Assembly: GCA_023435225.1 (NCBI GenBank)
Contig: JAEYRX010000100.1
Span: 1 to 64,000, forward strand
Length of the DNA: 64,000 bases
Reading direction: 5' to 3'
Source: Bacillota bacterium
GTDB lineage: Bacteria > Bacillota > UBA4882 > UBA8346
Both the position numbers and the translations under genes were made by a program. The notes beneath the pieces are model-generated. The model saw only the letters and a list, made by a program, of their open reading frames with translations, ran no database searches and had not been told where the DNA came from. Below are positions 16,763 to 25,185 of the stretch, one piece after another. Position 1 is the stretch's first letter. Every line of letters begins with the position of its first letter.

Positions 16763-17125
16763 ATGCCCATCTTTGGTCAAAATTCTAAAAATAGTCAGTC
16801 AAATCCTGAACAAATAAAAAACCCGCAAACCGGGCAGTTGCCTAAAGTCAAAGGACCCGAAATGAATGAGCGGGATTTTGTCAACGACATTTTGGCGACC
16901 GAAAAATATCTTTCCCATAGTTTAAATATTTTCGCCCTCGAAGCCGGCAATCAGGTATTGCACGGCGAGGTAATGACTCTACTTAACGAAACGCATGTGG
17001 CGGCGCGAAACTTGTTTAACGAGATGTTCAAAAAGGGCTGGTATAGCTTAACTGCTGCAGGGCAACCGGAAATTCAACAGACCGGCGAGCAATTCCAAAA
17101 TTACCAAACCCAGCAGCCCTATTAG
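16763..17125 (+). CDS. CotF-like spore coat protein, second of pair
   Basis: 120 residues from ATG 16763 (TAGGAGGAAAATC upstream). Asn/Gln-rich ends flank a helical core EMNERDFVNDILATEKYLSH and VMTLLNETHVAARNLFNEMFKKGWYSL, the C-terminal CotF pattern (MNDRDFINDILATEKYM-like). Probably interacts with the product of the preceding gene in the coat. Confidence 0.8.
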   Translation: MPIFGQNSKNSQSNPEQIKNPQTGQLPKVKGPEMNERDFVNDILATEKYLSHSLNIFALEAGNQVLHGEVMTLLNETHVAARNLFNEMFKKGWYSLTAAGQPEIQQTGEQFQNYQTQQPY

Positions 17126-17149
17126 TTCCCAAATAAATTTGCGTATTCA

Positions 17150-17215
17150 AAAAACTCAATTTGCGGTTCGCCTGCTAAAAAGGCTTGATACCTCAAAATG
17201 AGTTTTTTATTTTTT
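17150..17215 (+). terminator. terminator after the spore coat pair
   Basis: AAAAAACTCAATTTGCGG pairs imperfectly with CTCAAAATGAGTTTTTT across an inner hairpin CGCCTGCTAAAAAGGC; a run of T follows. Placed 25 bases after the second coat gene. Confidence 0.6.
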
Positions 17216-17357
17216 ATTGTTTATTCAATTTTGCCAACTTAACATAAGTAAAGCGATCAATTCGTTCAGTCAGTCTCTGATAATATAAAATAGTAAGTTG
17301 AAAGAATCGACAAGTATCGTTGATTTAACCGGATACATTTCTTTGAATGAACATTGG

Positions 17358-17627
17358 TTAAATGCTTTCAATCCAAAAATATTTTCCATGATAATGATTT
17401 TTCCCTTCGGGGGTTCCTTCAATAATTCTATCAACTTTATAGGCTTTTCCCTCGGAATTAGTGATGACCTGCCCGATTAATTGATTTTCTTCAGTATCCG
17501 GCATTTCCGGAATTTCTCCCGCCCATTTTTCTTTCAAGCCATCGTTCTCTATAAATCTAGCCCCAAATCGAATAGGATAATTTTGGCCTTCAAGCTTGAA
17601 AACATCCCGATTAATACTATCCGTCAT
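17358..17627 (-). CDS. small conserved-looking hypothetical protein
   Basis: 89 residues from ATG 17627 (GGGAGGAGATCAG upstream). Beta-rich: FKLEGQNYPIRFGARFIEND, AYKVDRIIEGTPEGKNHYHGKYFWIESI. No family recognised. The HYHG near the end might bind metal, but nothing more can be said. Gap 17126-17357 otherwise holds only the terminator. Confidence 0.6.
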   Translation of the reverse strand: MTDSINRDVFKLEGQNYPIRFGARFIENDGLKEKWAGEIPEMPDTEENQLIGQVITNSEGKAYKVDRIIEGTPEGKNHYHGKYFWIESI

Positions 17628-17688
17628 CTGATCTCCTCCCTTCATCCCTCTTTAAAGAAACGCGACTTCCGACAACCGAAATAAGAGA

Positions 17689-17850
17689 CTATCTATAGCA
17701 TTTTCCAATCGTAAAAAAATACCCTGGAAAGACCAGGTATTGATCGGAGATTCCTTCGAAAGCGCCTTTTTTAGATTTTATGAACTTCAAATCCGTAGTC
17801 GCCGGACACATATCCTCCGTCTGTAAACAGCGGATTAAACCAAGTTTCAT
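17689..17850 (-). pseudogene. truncated CGGC-domain gene (copy B)
   Basis: Starts MKLGLIRCLQTEDMCPATTD then FKFIKSKK-like text to GAFEGI (about 36 residues), which matches the N terminus of CGGC-domain proteins, putative metal-binding proteins whose defining CGGC motif lies further on. After AFEGI the frame reads unrelated residues to a stop at 17689, so the rest of the gene is lost. RBS AGGAGGAGTTATT is intact. Repeat copy 2 begins 22 bases upstream. Confidence 0.7.
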
Positions 17851-17871
17851 AATAACTCCTCCTAATTATAT

Positions 17872-17975
17872 TTAGGGAAGCGCTGATTAATCCGATTTTG
17901 CGCGAGCAAATATGCGGTATTAGGCATTTTACGAAGCACAAAATCGTCACTTATTCAATTAATCAGCTCTTCTTT
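17872..17975. repeat. 105-bp palindromic dispersed repeat, copy 2
   Basis: Inverted orientation relative to copy 1. Left end TTAGGGAAGCGCTGATTAAT, right end slightly decayed (AATCAGCTCTTCTTTAG). Lies between two broken genes. Confidence 0.9.
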
Positions 17976-17985
17976 AGCTAAGATT

Positions 17986-18475
17986 TTATACCCAGTCTAT
18001 CTTAGCGAACTCGATATCGCCCTTTTCATTGAGATACTCCGGTTCGGCGTGAACATGCTCCACCCGACCGATAAACATTTCATGGGAACCGGTCATTATT
18101 GACTCTACAACTTTACATTCGATATTCACCGAACAGTCGGCTAAAAGCGGCGCATTCACTTTTACAGCTTCCATCAGCTTCAAATTTACCTTGGCCAACT
18201 TATCCTCATCCCGTCCGCTATGACTCCTCAGATAATCAAAGGCCTCTTTCAAACCTTTTGGAACCAGGTTCACCACGAAACATCCGGTTTCTTTGATCAT
18301 GTGATACGAATACCGGAAGGGACGACCCCATCATTACCATAGGCGGATTGTAACTGCAATTTCCGTAATAAGCCACAACTAAAGCATTGCTTTTTCCATC
18401 TTTACCCCGACAGGAAACTAACACTTTCGGCGTAGGCTGTAAACCGGTTCTTTTATTTGCTTCTTCCTTATTCAT
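17986..18475 (-). pseudogene. flavin reductase-like domain protein, frameshifted
   Basis: N-terminal half (from ATG 18475) reads TPKVLVSCRGKDGKSNALVV..NPPMVMMG; the rest continues in another frame from about 18315 as YSYHMIKETGCFVVNLVPKG and later KINAPLLADC-like and CKVVESIMTGSHEMFIGRVE. This is the FMN-binding flavin reductase family (about 190 residues). Restoring one G in the run at about 18326-18329 and one C at about 18313-18314 would give an intact PPMVMMGVVPSRYSYH. Two lost bases in short G/C runs suggest either decay or sequencing error. Confidence 0.75.
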
Positions 18476-18671
18476 TCACATATCTTCTCTACTTGTTTCT
18501 TTTTAGCTGGAGATTTTGGTCTTATGCCATTAACTCCATATAATAGATTGTAGTACTGCTACAGGAAGAAGTCAATAATAAACATCCTCTTAGAAAATAA
18601 TTAAGAAATTTTCTTATCTTTTTGTTAGTATTGTATAAAATACACATGTTAGTCTTTTGTTTATCATAATC

Positions 18672-18700
18672 TTGATTAAAGGTATAGTTAATGATAAAAT
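18672..18700 (+). promoter_or_regulatory. promoter of the Fur-znu operon
   Basis: TTGATT (18672-18677), 17-base spacer, TAAAAT (18695-18700), about 36 bases before the regulator start. The -35 lies in TTATCATAATCTTGATTAA, an imperfect dyad that could be a Fur/Zur site; this is tentative. Confidence 0.55.
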
Positions 18701-18736
18701 GTAAATGCAAAATTTTATGATTTGGGAGGAAACACT

Positions 18737-19141
18737 TTGGAAGAAAAATTCGTTAAATTAAAAGAACAAGGTTATAAAGTTACCAAACAGCGTTGTGAAA
18801 TTTTAGATGTTTTGGAAGATAGCCCGCCTTTAGCGGCAGAAGAAATATTTGTCTTAGTGAATAAGCATTGTAAAGTAAATTTGAGTACGGTTTATCGTAA
18901 TTTAGCTATCCTTCAAAAAATGGGGCTTATCAGGAAGGTCAACAGCCTTGGTCAAGCCGATCAGTATGAGCTTATTAAAAACAAATGCAAACATGTAATT
19001 GAATGTTTAAAATGCGGAAATAAAGTAGTATTTTCCGAATGTTTCTTTGACCAATTAGTTATAGATATCGAATCTAAAACCCAATATAAAATTAAGAAAC
19101 ACAATTTGGAATTATACGGCATTTGCCCGGACTGCGCATAA
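18737..19141 (+). CDS. Fur-family metal regulator, probably Zur
   Basis: 134 residues from TTG 18737, chosen because GGGAGG lies 7 bases upstream (an earlier TTG at 18722 overlaps the RBS). Winged-helix region YKVTKQRCEILDVLEDSPPLAAEEIF and STVYRNLAILQKMGLI; C-terminal metal sites CKHVIECLKCGNKVVFSEC and CPDC (two CxxC pairs for structural zinc). The next genes encode zinc uptake, which suggests Zur. Cytosolic DNA-binding repressor. Confidence 0.88.
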   Translation: MEEKFVKLKEQGYKVTKQRCEILDVLEDSPPLAAEEIFVLVNKHCKVNLSTVYRNLAILQKMGLIRKVNSLGQADQYELIKNKCKHVIECLKCGNKVVFSECFFDQLVIDIESKTQYKIKKHNLELYGICPDCA

Positions 19142-19186
19142 CAAAAACGCTTTTTATCGTAATGAATGTCATATGTCGAGGTAATC

Positions 19187-19477
19187 ATGGGGAAACGGTT
19201 TTTGTTCATATTCATCATCATATTGCTTCTCTTTTCATTATTCTTGCTAACCTGTCATTTCCACCTTCACGAACATGGCAATTATGATGAATCAAACTGT
19301 CCCTTATGCGCTCTTTTAAATGTAGGGCTTAGTTTTTCTTTGACGTTCATTCTTTCAGTATGCTTAATTATATTAATTACAATCCTTATTCCGCCCAAAA
19401 TTTCCCTAATTGCCGTTAAAATTTTTCATAATCGGTTTCGAGCCCCGCCATTTTTACTTTTCAACAAACAGCATTAA
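19187..19477 (+). CDS. small His/Cys-motif membrane protein (metal-associated, type A)
   Basis: 96 residues from ATG 19187 (GAGGTAATC upstream). Two membrane helices separated by an exposed HFHLHEHGNYDESNCPLCALL, then near the C terminus RFRAPPFLLF. A second protein with the same plan (HF..HH..DEAHCLICQLL..RAPP) is encoded at 27155-27424. HxHxH plus CxxC next to zinc uptake genes suggests metal binding at the outer membrane face. The pattern recalls DUF2946-like small membrane proteins, but I cannot assign a family. Confidence 0.7.
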   Translation: MGKRFLFIFIIILLLFSLFLLTCHFHLHEHGNYDESNCPLCALLNVGLSFSLTFILSVCLIILITILIPPKISLIAVKIFHNRFRAPPFLLFNKQH

Positions 19478-19504
19478 GATTATAATATAAATGGAGGTAT
19501 TCAA

Positions 19505-20416
19505 ATGCATTTTAAATCAGCTAAAGCAGTTGCCGGTATTTTATCGGTTATACTTGTTATATGTATTTTAGGCAGCTTCAACTATAATTTGGCTAATGCC
19601 AATTCAGATAAGCAGTTAACGGTAATCACTTCATTTTATCCGATGTATGTGCACACAATAAACATAACCAACAGTATAAAAGGGGTCAATGTCATTAATA
19701 TGACTAAACCGCAAACGGGATGCTTACATGATTACCAATTGACGACCAATGATTTGAAAATTCTTGAAAAAGCTCAAGTTTTCGTGGTTAACGGAGCCGG
19801 TATGGAGGCTTTTCTCACCAAAGTTATTAAACAAATACCTAAGTTAAAGATAGTGGAAGCCAGCCAAGGTATAAGCTTAATCAAAGGTGATGGCGAAGAA
19901 GGGGATAACCCCCATGTCTGGGTCAGTGTCACCAATACCATCCGGCAAGTTAAAAATATCGCCGATCAATTACTAAAAATAGATCCCGCCCACGGCAAGC
20001 AATATCAAAAAAACGCCGCTATTTATATCAAGAAACTGGAGATTTTAAGAAACAAAATGCATAAAGGCCTGGATGGAATTAGCAACCGGAATATCATTAC
20101 TTTTCACGAGGCTTTTCCTTATTTCGCCCAAGAATTTAACCTGAATATAGTTGCGGTTATCGAACGGGAACCAGGCTCGGAGCCCAGCGCCAAAGAATTG
20201 GCCGATACAATCAATATCATTAAAAAGGTAAAAGTCAAGGCCCTTTTTGCTGAGCCTCAGTATTCAGCCAAAGCCGCTAACACGATTGCCCGAGAGACCG
20301 GTCTAAAAGTATCTATTCTTGACCCGGTTGTTACCGGCGAAACTAATGGCGAACTTGACTATTATCTGACAGTGATGGAAAAAAATCTACAATCATTACA
20401 AGAGGCGCTTCAATGA
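19505..20416 (+). CDS. znuA: zinc ABC transporter substrate-binding protein
   Basis: 303 residues. Signal peptide at 1-33 without lipobox. TVITSFYPMYVHTINIT start of the TroA/ZnuA fold, GCLHDYQLTTNDLK with the ligand His, NPHVWVSVTN second ligand His, ITFHEAFPYFAQEFNL third, and GLKVSILDPV for the last acidic ligand. No His-rich loop. Captures Zn(II) (or Mn) in the periplasm and hands it to ZnuB. Translationally coupled to znuC (4-base overlap). Confidence 0.92.
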   Translation: MHFKSAKAVAGILSVILVICILGSFNYNLANANSDKQLTVITSFYPMYVHTINITNSIKGVNVINMTKPQTGCLHDYQLTTNDLKILEKAQVFVVNGAGMEAFLTKVIKQIPKLKIVEASQGISLIKGDGEEGDNPHVWVSVTNTIRQVKNIADQLLKIDPAHGKQYQKNAAIYIKKLEILRNKMHKGLDGISNRNIITFHEAFPYFAQEFNLNIVAVIEREPGSEPSAKELADTINIIKKVKVKALFAEPQYSAKAANTIARETGLKVSILDPVVTGETNGELDYYLTVMEKNLQSLQEALQ

Positions 20417-21189
20417 AACCAAACCACCCAGTTTGTGCCGCCCGTGATTTTTGTTGTACCAAAATTGAGGATTTTAATGTTACTCTTGGGAAAACGGAGA
20501 TCCTTAAGGGAATTAATCTTCATATTCACTGTGGGGAACTAACGGCAATTATCGGCCCAAACGGGGCTGGAAAAAGCACTTTACTTAAAGCTATTTTAGG
20601 CGAGGTTAAGCATACCGGAAAGCTCAACTTCCTCGACGCAGCCGGAAGCCATACCAATTATCCCACTATCGGATATGTTCCCCAAAGTATACATATTGAC
20701 CCCAGCTCACCCATTAGTGTACTGGATTTATTTATTGCCTCCCAGTCAAACAGACCGGTTTGGCTCGGACATGCCAAAAAGGAATATGATAAAACCCTGG
20801 AAGCGCTTTCCAGGGTCCAGGCTGATCATCTGGTTAAGAAACGGCTTGGTAATTTATCCGGAGGCGAAATGCAACGGGTTATGTTAGCACTTGCTCTTGA
20901 ACCAATCCCTGAGCTATTATTATTGGACGAGCCCATCTCCGGCATCGATCAACGCGGCATGGAATTATTTTACGGCCTAGTCTCTCATCTAAGAGAAGAA
21001 TATGACTTATCTATTATTTTAGTCTCTCATGATTTAGGCTTAGTTCAAAAATATGCCGACCGGGTGGTTTTGTTAAATAAAGTTATTGAAGCAATCGGTA
21101 CCCCCGAAGAGGTTTTTGCCGGCCCCAAGATATTGGAGACCTTCGGCGGATTTTGGTTGTTAAAAGAGATTACAGGGGGAGTGAAATGA
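20413..21189 (+). CDS. znuC: zinc ABC transporter ATPase
   Basis: 258 residues. Walker A GPNGAGKSTLLKAI at about 54-67, signature LSGGEMQRVMLALAL, Walker B LLLLDEPISGID, and the H-loop VSHDL. N terminus has an unusual extra Cys-containing lead (VCAARDFCCTK) ahead of the ABC fold. Partner of ZnuB; ATG overlaps the znuA stop. Confidence 0.92.
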   Translation: MKPNHPVCAARDFCCTKIEDFNVTLGKTEILKGINLHIHCGELTAIIGPNGAGKSTLLKAILGEVKHTGKLNFLDAAGSHTNYPTIGYVPQSIHIDPSSPISVLDLFIASQSNRPVWLGHAKKEYDKTLEALSRVQADHLVKKRLGNLSGGEMQRVMLALALEPIPELLLLDEPISGIDQRGMELFYGLVSHLREEYDLSIILVSHDLGLVQKYADRVVLLNKVIEAIGTPEEVFAGPKILETFGGFWLLKEITGGVK

Positions 21190-22025
21190 TGCATTTATGG
21201 TACATAATAACCAGTTGGCTCCCCTTTGATTGGCTGCAATTTATGTTTATGAAAAACGCCTTGCTGGCCGTGCTTATAGTTACTCCAATTTTTGGGATTA
21301 TGGGCACCATGGTGGTTAACAACCGTATGGCCTTTTTTGCCGACTCTTTAGGCCACTCCGCCTTAACCGGTATAGCTCTCGGTGTCATTTTGGGTATTCC
21401 TAATCCAATCTGGTCGATGATTGGTTTTGCTTTAGTCTTTTCAGTAGGCATACTTATGGTTAAAAGCGGCAATAAAACCTCTACCGACACCGTTATCGGA
21501 GTATTCACCTCCATAGCGGTAGCTTTAGGAGTAGTCATCCTTTCCCGGGGCGGCGGGTTTACCAAGTATTCGACTTATTTAATCGGCGATTTGTTAAGTA
21601 TTACCCCCGAAGAAATCGGGATGCTTGGTTTGGTTTTAATTGCCGTGATAATCTTTTGGTACTTTTCCTTCAATAAGTTACTCTTAGTCAGCATTAATGA
21701 ATCCTTGGCCAAAAGCCGGGGCGTAAAAATTTTTTTAGCGGAAATCCTGTTTACCGCCTTGGTAGCAGTAGTAGTAACCATAGCCATTCAATGGGTCGGT
21801 TTATTGATTATCAACTCCCTGCTTATTTTGCCGGCCGCCAGCGCCAGGAATATAGCGGTTAATGCCAAACAATACCATCTTTGCTCTATAACCATTTCTA
21901 TTTTTTCCGGAATTACCGGGTTAATTCTCTCTTATTATTGGGGGACCGCCACCGGAGCAACCATTATTCTTATTTCAGCGATATTTTTCTTTTTAACTTT
22001 CTTCATTAGAAAGTTTATGTATTAA
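21186..22025 (+). CDS. znuB: zinc ABC transporter permease
   Basis: 279 residues from ATG 21186 (GGGGGAGTGAA upstream, overlapping the znuC stop). ABC-3 family membrane protein with about 8 helices; blocks NRMAFFADSLGHSALTGIALG and GLLIINSLLILPAASARNIA are diagnostic. Completes the ZnuACB importer driven by the regulator gene upstream. Confidence 0.92.
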   Translation: MMHLWYIITSWLPFDWLQFMFMKNALLAVLIVTPIFGIMGTMVVNNRMAFFADSLGHSALTGIALGVILGIPNPIWSMIGFALVFSVGILMVKSGNKTSTDTVIGVFTSIAVALGVVILSRGGGFTKYSTYLIGDLLSITPEEIGMLGLVLIAVIIFWYFSFNKLLLVSINESLAKSRGVKIFLAEILFTALVAVVVTIAIQWVGLLIINSLLILPAASARNIAVNAKQYHLCSITISIFSGITGLILSYYWGTATGATIILISAIFFFLTFFIRKFMY

Positions 22026-22065
22026 ATATCTTTATTAAATTCTAGAGGCCTTTTGAGGTGAATAA

Positions 22066-22161
22066 ATGGAGCAAAGTTTACTACAATATTATATATCTTT
22101 AGCAAAGGAAGGCACAAAGACTTCTATTGATAAAATAATCGCCAATCTAAGGAAGCGCTGA
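22066..22161 (+). pseudogene. short ORF cut off by repeat copy 3
   Basis: ATG 22066 with a good RBS (GAGGTGAATAA) starts MEQSLLQYYISLAKEGTKTS, continuing to IIANL, and the stop is supplied by the repeat (RKR then TGA). The natural gene was probably longer and was interrupted or deleted at the repeat edge. Product unknown. Confidence 0.45.
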
Positions 22162-22252
22162 TTAATTGAATAAGTGACGATTTTGCGCTTCGTAAAATGC
22201 CTAATACCGCATATTTACTCGCATAAAATCGGATTAATCAGCGCTTCCCTAA
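22148..22252. repeat. 105-bp palindromic dispersed repeat, copy 3
   Basis: Complete copy, same orientation as copy 1. It separates two truncated reading frames: the short ORF from the left and sfsA from the right. Suggests that repeats have taken part in deletions. Confidence 0.92.
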
Positions 22253-22275
22253 ACGAAAATATAACATTGGCGGAA

Positions 22276-22569
22276 TCAAAGTTTATACATTCCTTGTTTT
22301 AACGCTTCATAAACCACCTGGTTGGGCGCCTGGGAGTAGATGTTAATCAACATCTCTCCTTTATAAGCGGCCACTAAAGAATATAGTGTTTTCCACCCGG
22401 GATGACGCGCCCGATCCAGGATAACCGGGACTCCGGGTTGCAATATCTCCCGGCGCCGTCCGGTATTCTTCACATGGACCGTTTCCGGAGTCCCGTCAAT
22501 CAATACCCTGGCAATGAATCGGTTAGGCCGTTCGATAAAAATTCCCCGTTTGACTGTTTGATATTGCAT
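22276..22569 (-). pseudogene. sfsA: SfsA-family protein, C-terminal half missing
   Basis: 97 residues: KRGIFIERPNRFIARVLIDG, TVHVKNTGRRREILQPGVPVIL, WKTLYSLVAAYKGEMLINIYSQAPNQVVYEAL. This is the N-terminal OB-like part of SfsA, a protein normally about 230 residues. The nuclease-like C-terminal domain is gone; the break is 24 bases from repeat copy 3. RBS TTTTGGAG is intact. Probably inactive. Confidence 0.82.
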
Positions 22570-22641
22570 TTTTCTCCAAAATTAAAATCATCAACATGCG
22601 GTCACATTTAATTGTTAATTGAAGCGCATACGGCCAACCAT

Positions 22642-23442
22642 TCATTTCAAAAAATAAACTAAAATAACAACCCCAAGAATTATCCGATAATACCCAAAAA
22701 CCCGAAAATCCTTTTTGGTAATAAACTTCATAAATCCGGCAATAACAAGCCAGGCAATTAAAAATGATACTATAAAACCGGTTGATAACACTAATATATG
22801 AGTAATATCCAACCACACACCTGTTTTTAAAAGCGAATAAACAGATGCGGCAAATAAAGTAGGGATAGCCAGAAAAAATGAAAATTCAGCGGCTACAGTC
22901 CTTGATGAGCCTAGAAGCATTGCTCCGATTATCGTAGCTGCAGACCGCGATGTTCCCGGTATCATAGCCAGGCATTGAATCAATCCGATAGAAAAAGCCG
23001 CTTGATAACTTAACTGAGCAACGGAGTTACATTTGCCTTGTATTTTTTTCCTCTCAATAATAACGAGAATAATTCCGCCAATAACCAACGCCAAAGCTAC
23101 GGTTATTGGATTAAACAACTTTTCTTCAATATGCTTTCCTAATATTGCACCGAATAGTAAGGCGGGAAGAACACCCACCAAGGTTTTCTTCCATATATCC
23201 CATGTTTCGGATTTTTCTAAAGCCGTCTTATTCCTGCTGAAAGGAAAAAGTTTATTCCAAAAATATACTATAACTGAAAGTATCGCTCCCAGCTGTATAA
23301 CAATATCGAACATTTTAGCAAATTCACCAGTAAAGTTGATGAATTCATTAACAATAATCAAATGACCCGTTGAGGAAACAGGTAAAAATTCAGTCAAACC
23401 TTCTATAACACCTAAAATAACCGCATTTATAAGATTATTCAT
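22642..23442 (-). CDS. uppP: undecaprenyl-diphosphate phosphatase
   Basis: 266 residues, full length for BacA/UppP. GVIEGLTEFLPVSSTGHLII at about 11-30 with the catalytic E and SSTGH, and the second motif CLAMIPGTSRSAATIIGAML at about 158-177. Multi-pass membrane enzyme that recycles the C55 lipid carrier of peptidoglycan synthesis. Start ATG 23442 follows AAGGATATT. Confidence 0.95.
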   Translation of the reverse strand: MNNLINAVILGVIEGLTEFLPVSSTGHLIIVNEFINFTGEFAKMFDIVIQLGAILSVIVYFWNKLFPFSRNKTALEKSETWDIWKKTLVGVLPALLFGAILGKHIEEKLFNPITVALALVIGGIILVIIERKKIQGKCNSVAQLSYQAAFSIGLIQCLAMIPGTSRSAATIIGAMLLGSSRTVAAEFSFFLAIPTLFAASVYSLLKTGVWLDITHILVLSTGFIVSFLIAWLVIAGFMKFITKKDFRVFGYYRIILGVVILVYFLK

Positions 23443-23502
23443 AATATCCTTCTTTATCCGTATAATACAACATTAATCAACAGAACAATTTCTAAATTTG
23501 AT

Positions 23503-23973
23503 TCATTCCTGTCCATACCGCCAGCATTTACCGCCACAGAACCGCTTCCCTCTCCCAAATTGGCAAACTACTTCTTTTGATCTACAATTGGGGCATTCAT
23601 AAGTGCCTTCCAAAATTTTTTGGAAATTCTCGTAACTTTCCTGCCATTCTTTCTGGCAATCCTGGCATTTCACCGGACAAATATTGCTGGTAAAATTGCC
23701 GCCTTCAATCCGGATCGCCTTCCCGTTAATTAAGGAATCGGCCACTTTTTCCCGGGCTGTATTTAAAATTCTTTGAAAGGTTTGCCGGGAAACTTCCATT
23801 TTCTCGGCGCAATCCTCTTGTTCCATACCTTCCAAATCTTTCAGCCGAAGTGCTTCCAGTTCCTCTATTTTTATAATATTTTCTTCAAGTTCACATTTGG
23901 GAATACCGGTTGGTAAAAAACTACGAACACCGGGAATAAAAGAAACTTTTCGCCATTTTGTAGGTCTAGCCAT
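23503..23973 (-). CDS. UPF0251/DUF134 helix-turn-helix protein (copy 2)
   Basis: 156 residues from ATG 23973 (GGAAG upstream; a GTG three codons earlier is also open). Same plan as copy 1 at 15168: MARPTKWRKVSFIPGVRSFL, HTH CAEKMEVSRQTFQRIL, and the Cys-rich end CPVKCQDCQKEW, CPNCRSKEVVC, CGGKCWRYGQ. The two paralogues are probably the result of a duplication. Confidence 0.88.
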   Translation of the reverse strand: MARPTKWRKVSFIPGVRSFLPTGIPKCELEENIIKIEELEALRLKDLEGMEQEDCAEKMEVSRQTFQRILNTAREKVADSLINGKAIRIEGGNFTSNICPVKCQDCQKEWQESYENFQKILEGTYECPNCRSKEVVCQFGRGKRFCGGKCWRYGQE

Positions 23974-24384
23974 TTGTTTCACTTCCAGTTGGTATGATTA
24001 TTTAAATCTTCGGTTATTTAAGCTTATCATACCATCGAAAATCTCTTCATTCAAGGGGTAAAGCATTATTAGCATTTGCCATATTTTAATTTATTTATAA
24101 ATGCCTGTCAATCCATATCTTTTCTGTCTTTTACAGCTTGCTATCTGATTTAATAAAGTTAGTTATTTATTCCCAAATAAATATTTAAACACAAAAATTT
24201 ACCATATGATAAGCCCCGTCACAGTTTCGTTTCACATTAAAAACCCCCATAGCTTAAAAGTATATTGTATTATGAAATATTGGCTTAAAAAATAGGCAGG
24301 ATTATATATATTTTTCAAGAAATAATTGCATCTATAATCTTATGTTTCCTTCAGAAAATAACAAAAGTAAAAAGGAGGAATTCT
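23974..24384. other. intergenic region upstream of rubrerythrin, nothing firm
   Basis: About 410 AT-rich bases. It must hold the rubrerythrin promoter; a TATAAT at about 24331-24336 is visible without a good -35. No RNA or repeat recognised. Confidence 0.4.
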
Positions 24385-24978
24385 ATGAAAAGTCTTAAAG
24401 GAACCAAAACCGCTGAAAATCTTTTGAAAGCTTTCGCCGGCGAATCGCAAGCCAGAAATCGTTACACATTCTATGCTTCCATCGCCGACAAAGAGGGTTT
24501 CAAACAGATTAAGAATATTTTCACTGAAACAGCCGATAATGAGAAGGAGCATGCTAAAAGATTTTACAAACTCCTTTTGGAAGGCCTTGCCGGCGAGCTC
24601 CCGGCAATGATTGAGATAAATGCCGGTTATCCGGTTGCCCAAGGTACAACCGTCGAAAATTTAAAAGCGGCTGCCGCTGGAGAATATGAAGAATGGACCG
24701 ATCTTTATCCGGCTTTCGCTAAAACCGCCGAAGAAGAAGGTTTCCCGGAAGTTGCCGGAGCCTTTAAAATGATTGCCAATGTAGAAAAAAGACATGAAAC
24801 CCGTTACCAAAAGCTGGCGGAGAATATCACCAACAGCCGGGTATTCAAAAAAGAAGAAAAAATCCTTTGGAAATGCGGTAATTGCGGCCATATCCATGAA
24901 GGGCCTAACGCTCCGGAGAAATGTCCGGCATGTTTGCATCCGCAAGCTTATTTCGAAGTCTTTGTGGAAAATTATTAA
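24385..24978 (+). CDS. rbr: rubrerythrin
   Basis: 197 residues. N-terminal ferritin-like di-iron domain with FAGESQARNRYTFYA (first ExxR ligand set), TADNEKEHAKRFY, EYEEWTDLYPAFAKTAEEEGF and VEKRHETRY; C-terminal rubredoxin-like domain WKCGNCGHIHEG..CPACLHPQAYFE with four Cys for one iron. Reduces hydrogen peroxide in anaerobes. RBS AAAAAGGAGGAATTCT. Single gene with its own terminator. Confidence 0.95.
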   Translation: MKSLKGTKTAENLLKAFAGESQARNRYTFYASIADKEGFKQIKNIFTETADNEKEHAKRFYKLLLEGLAGELPAMIEINAGYPVAQGTTVENLKAAAAGEYEEWTDLYPAFAKTAEEEGFPEVAGAFKMIANVEKRHETRYQKLAENITNSRVFKKEEKILWKCGNCGHIHEGPNAPEKCPACLHPQAYFEVFVENY

Positions 24979-25023
24979 ACCATCATAATCAGCTTAAAAC
25001 TAAAAATAATAATTAAATGTTTT

Positions 25024-25056
25024 AGGGTTGCTTCGAAAAGCAACCCTTATCTTTAT
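25024..25056 (+). terminator. Rho-independent terminator after rubrerythrin
   Basis: Stem AGGGTTGCTT / AAGCAACCCT with a CGAA tetraloop, then TATCTTTATAT. The U-run is poor, but position and stem are good. Confidence 0.75.
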
Positions 25057-25067
25057 ATATTACTCTA

Positions 25068-25135
25068 TTAAGGAAGCGCTGATTAATCCGATTTTGTGCG
25101 AGCAAATGCGGTATTAGGCATTTTACGAAGCACAA
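25068..25135. repeat. 105-bp palindromic dispersed repeat, copy 4 (truncated)
   Basis: Left two thirds only: TTAAGGAAGCGCTGATTAAT through the loop text to GAAGCACAA, where it stops. The last third, with the outer right arm, is missing. Confidence 0.85.
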
Positions 25136-25185
25136 GATAATATTTACTTTCTTCCAAGGCCAAGGAAAAATCTACAATCATTTTC

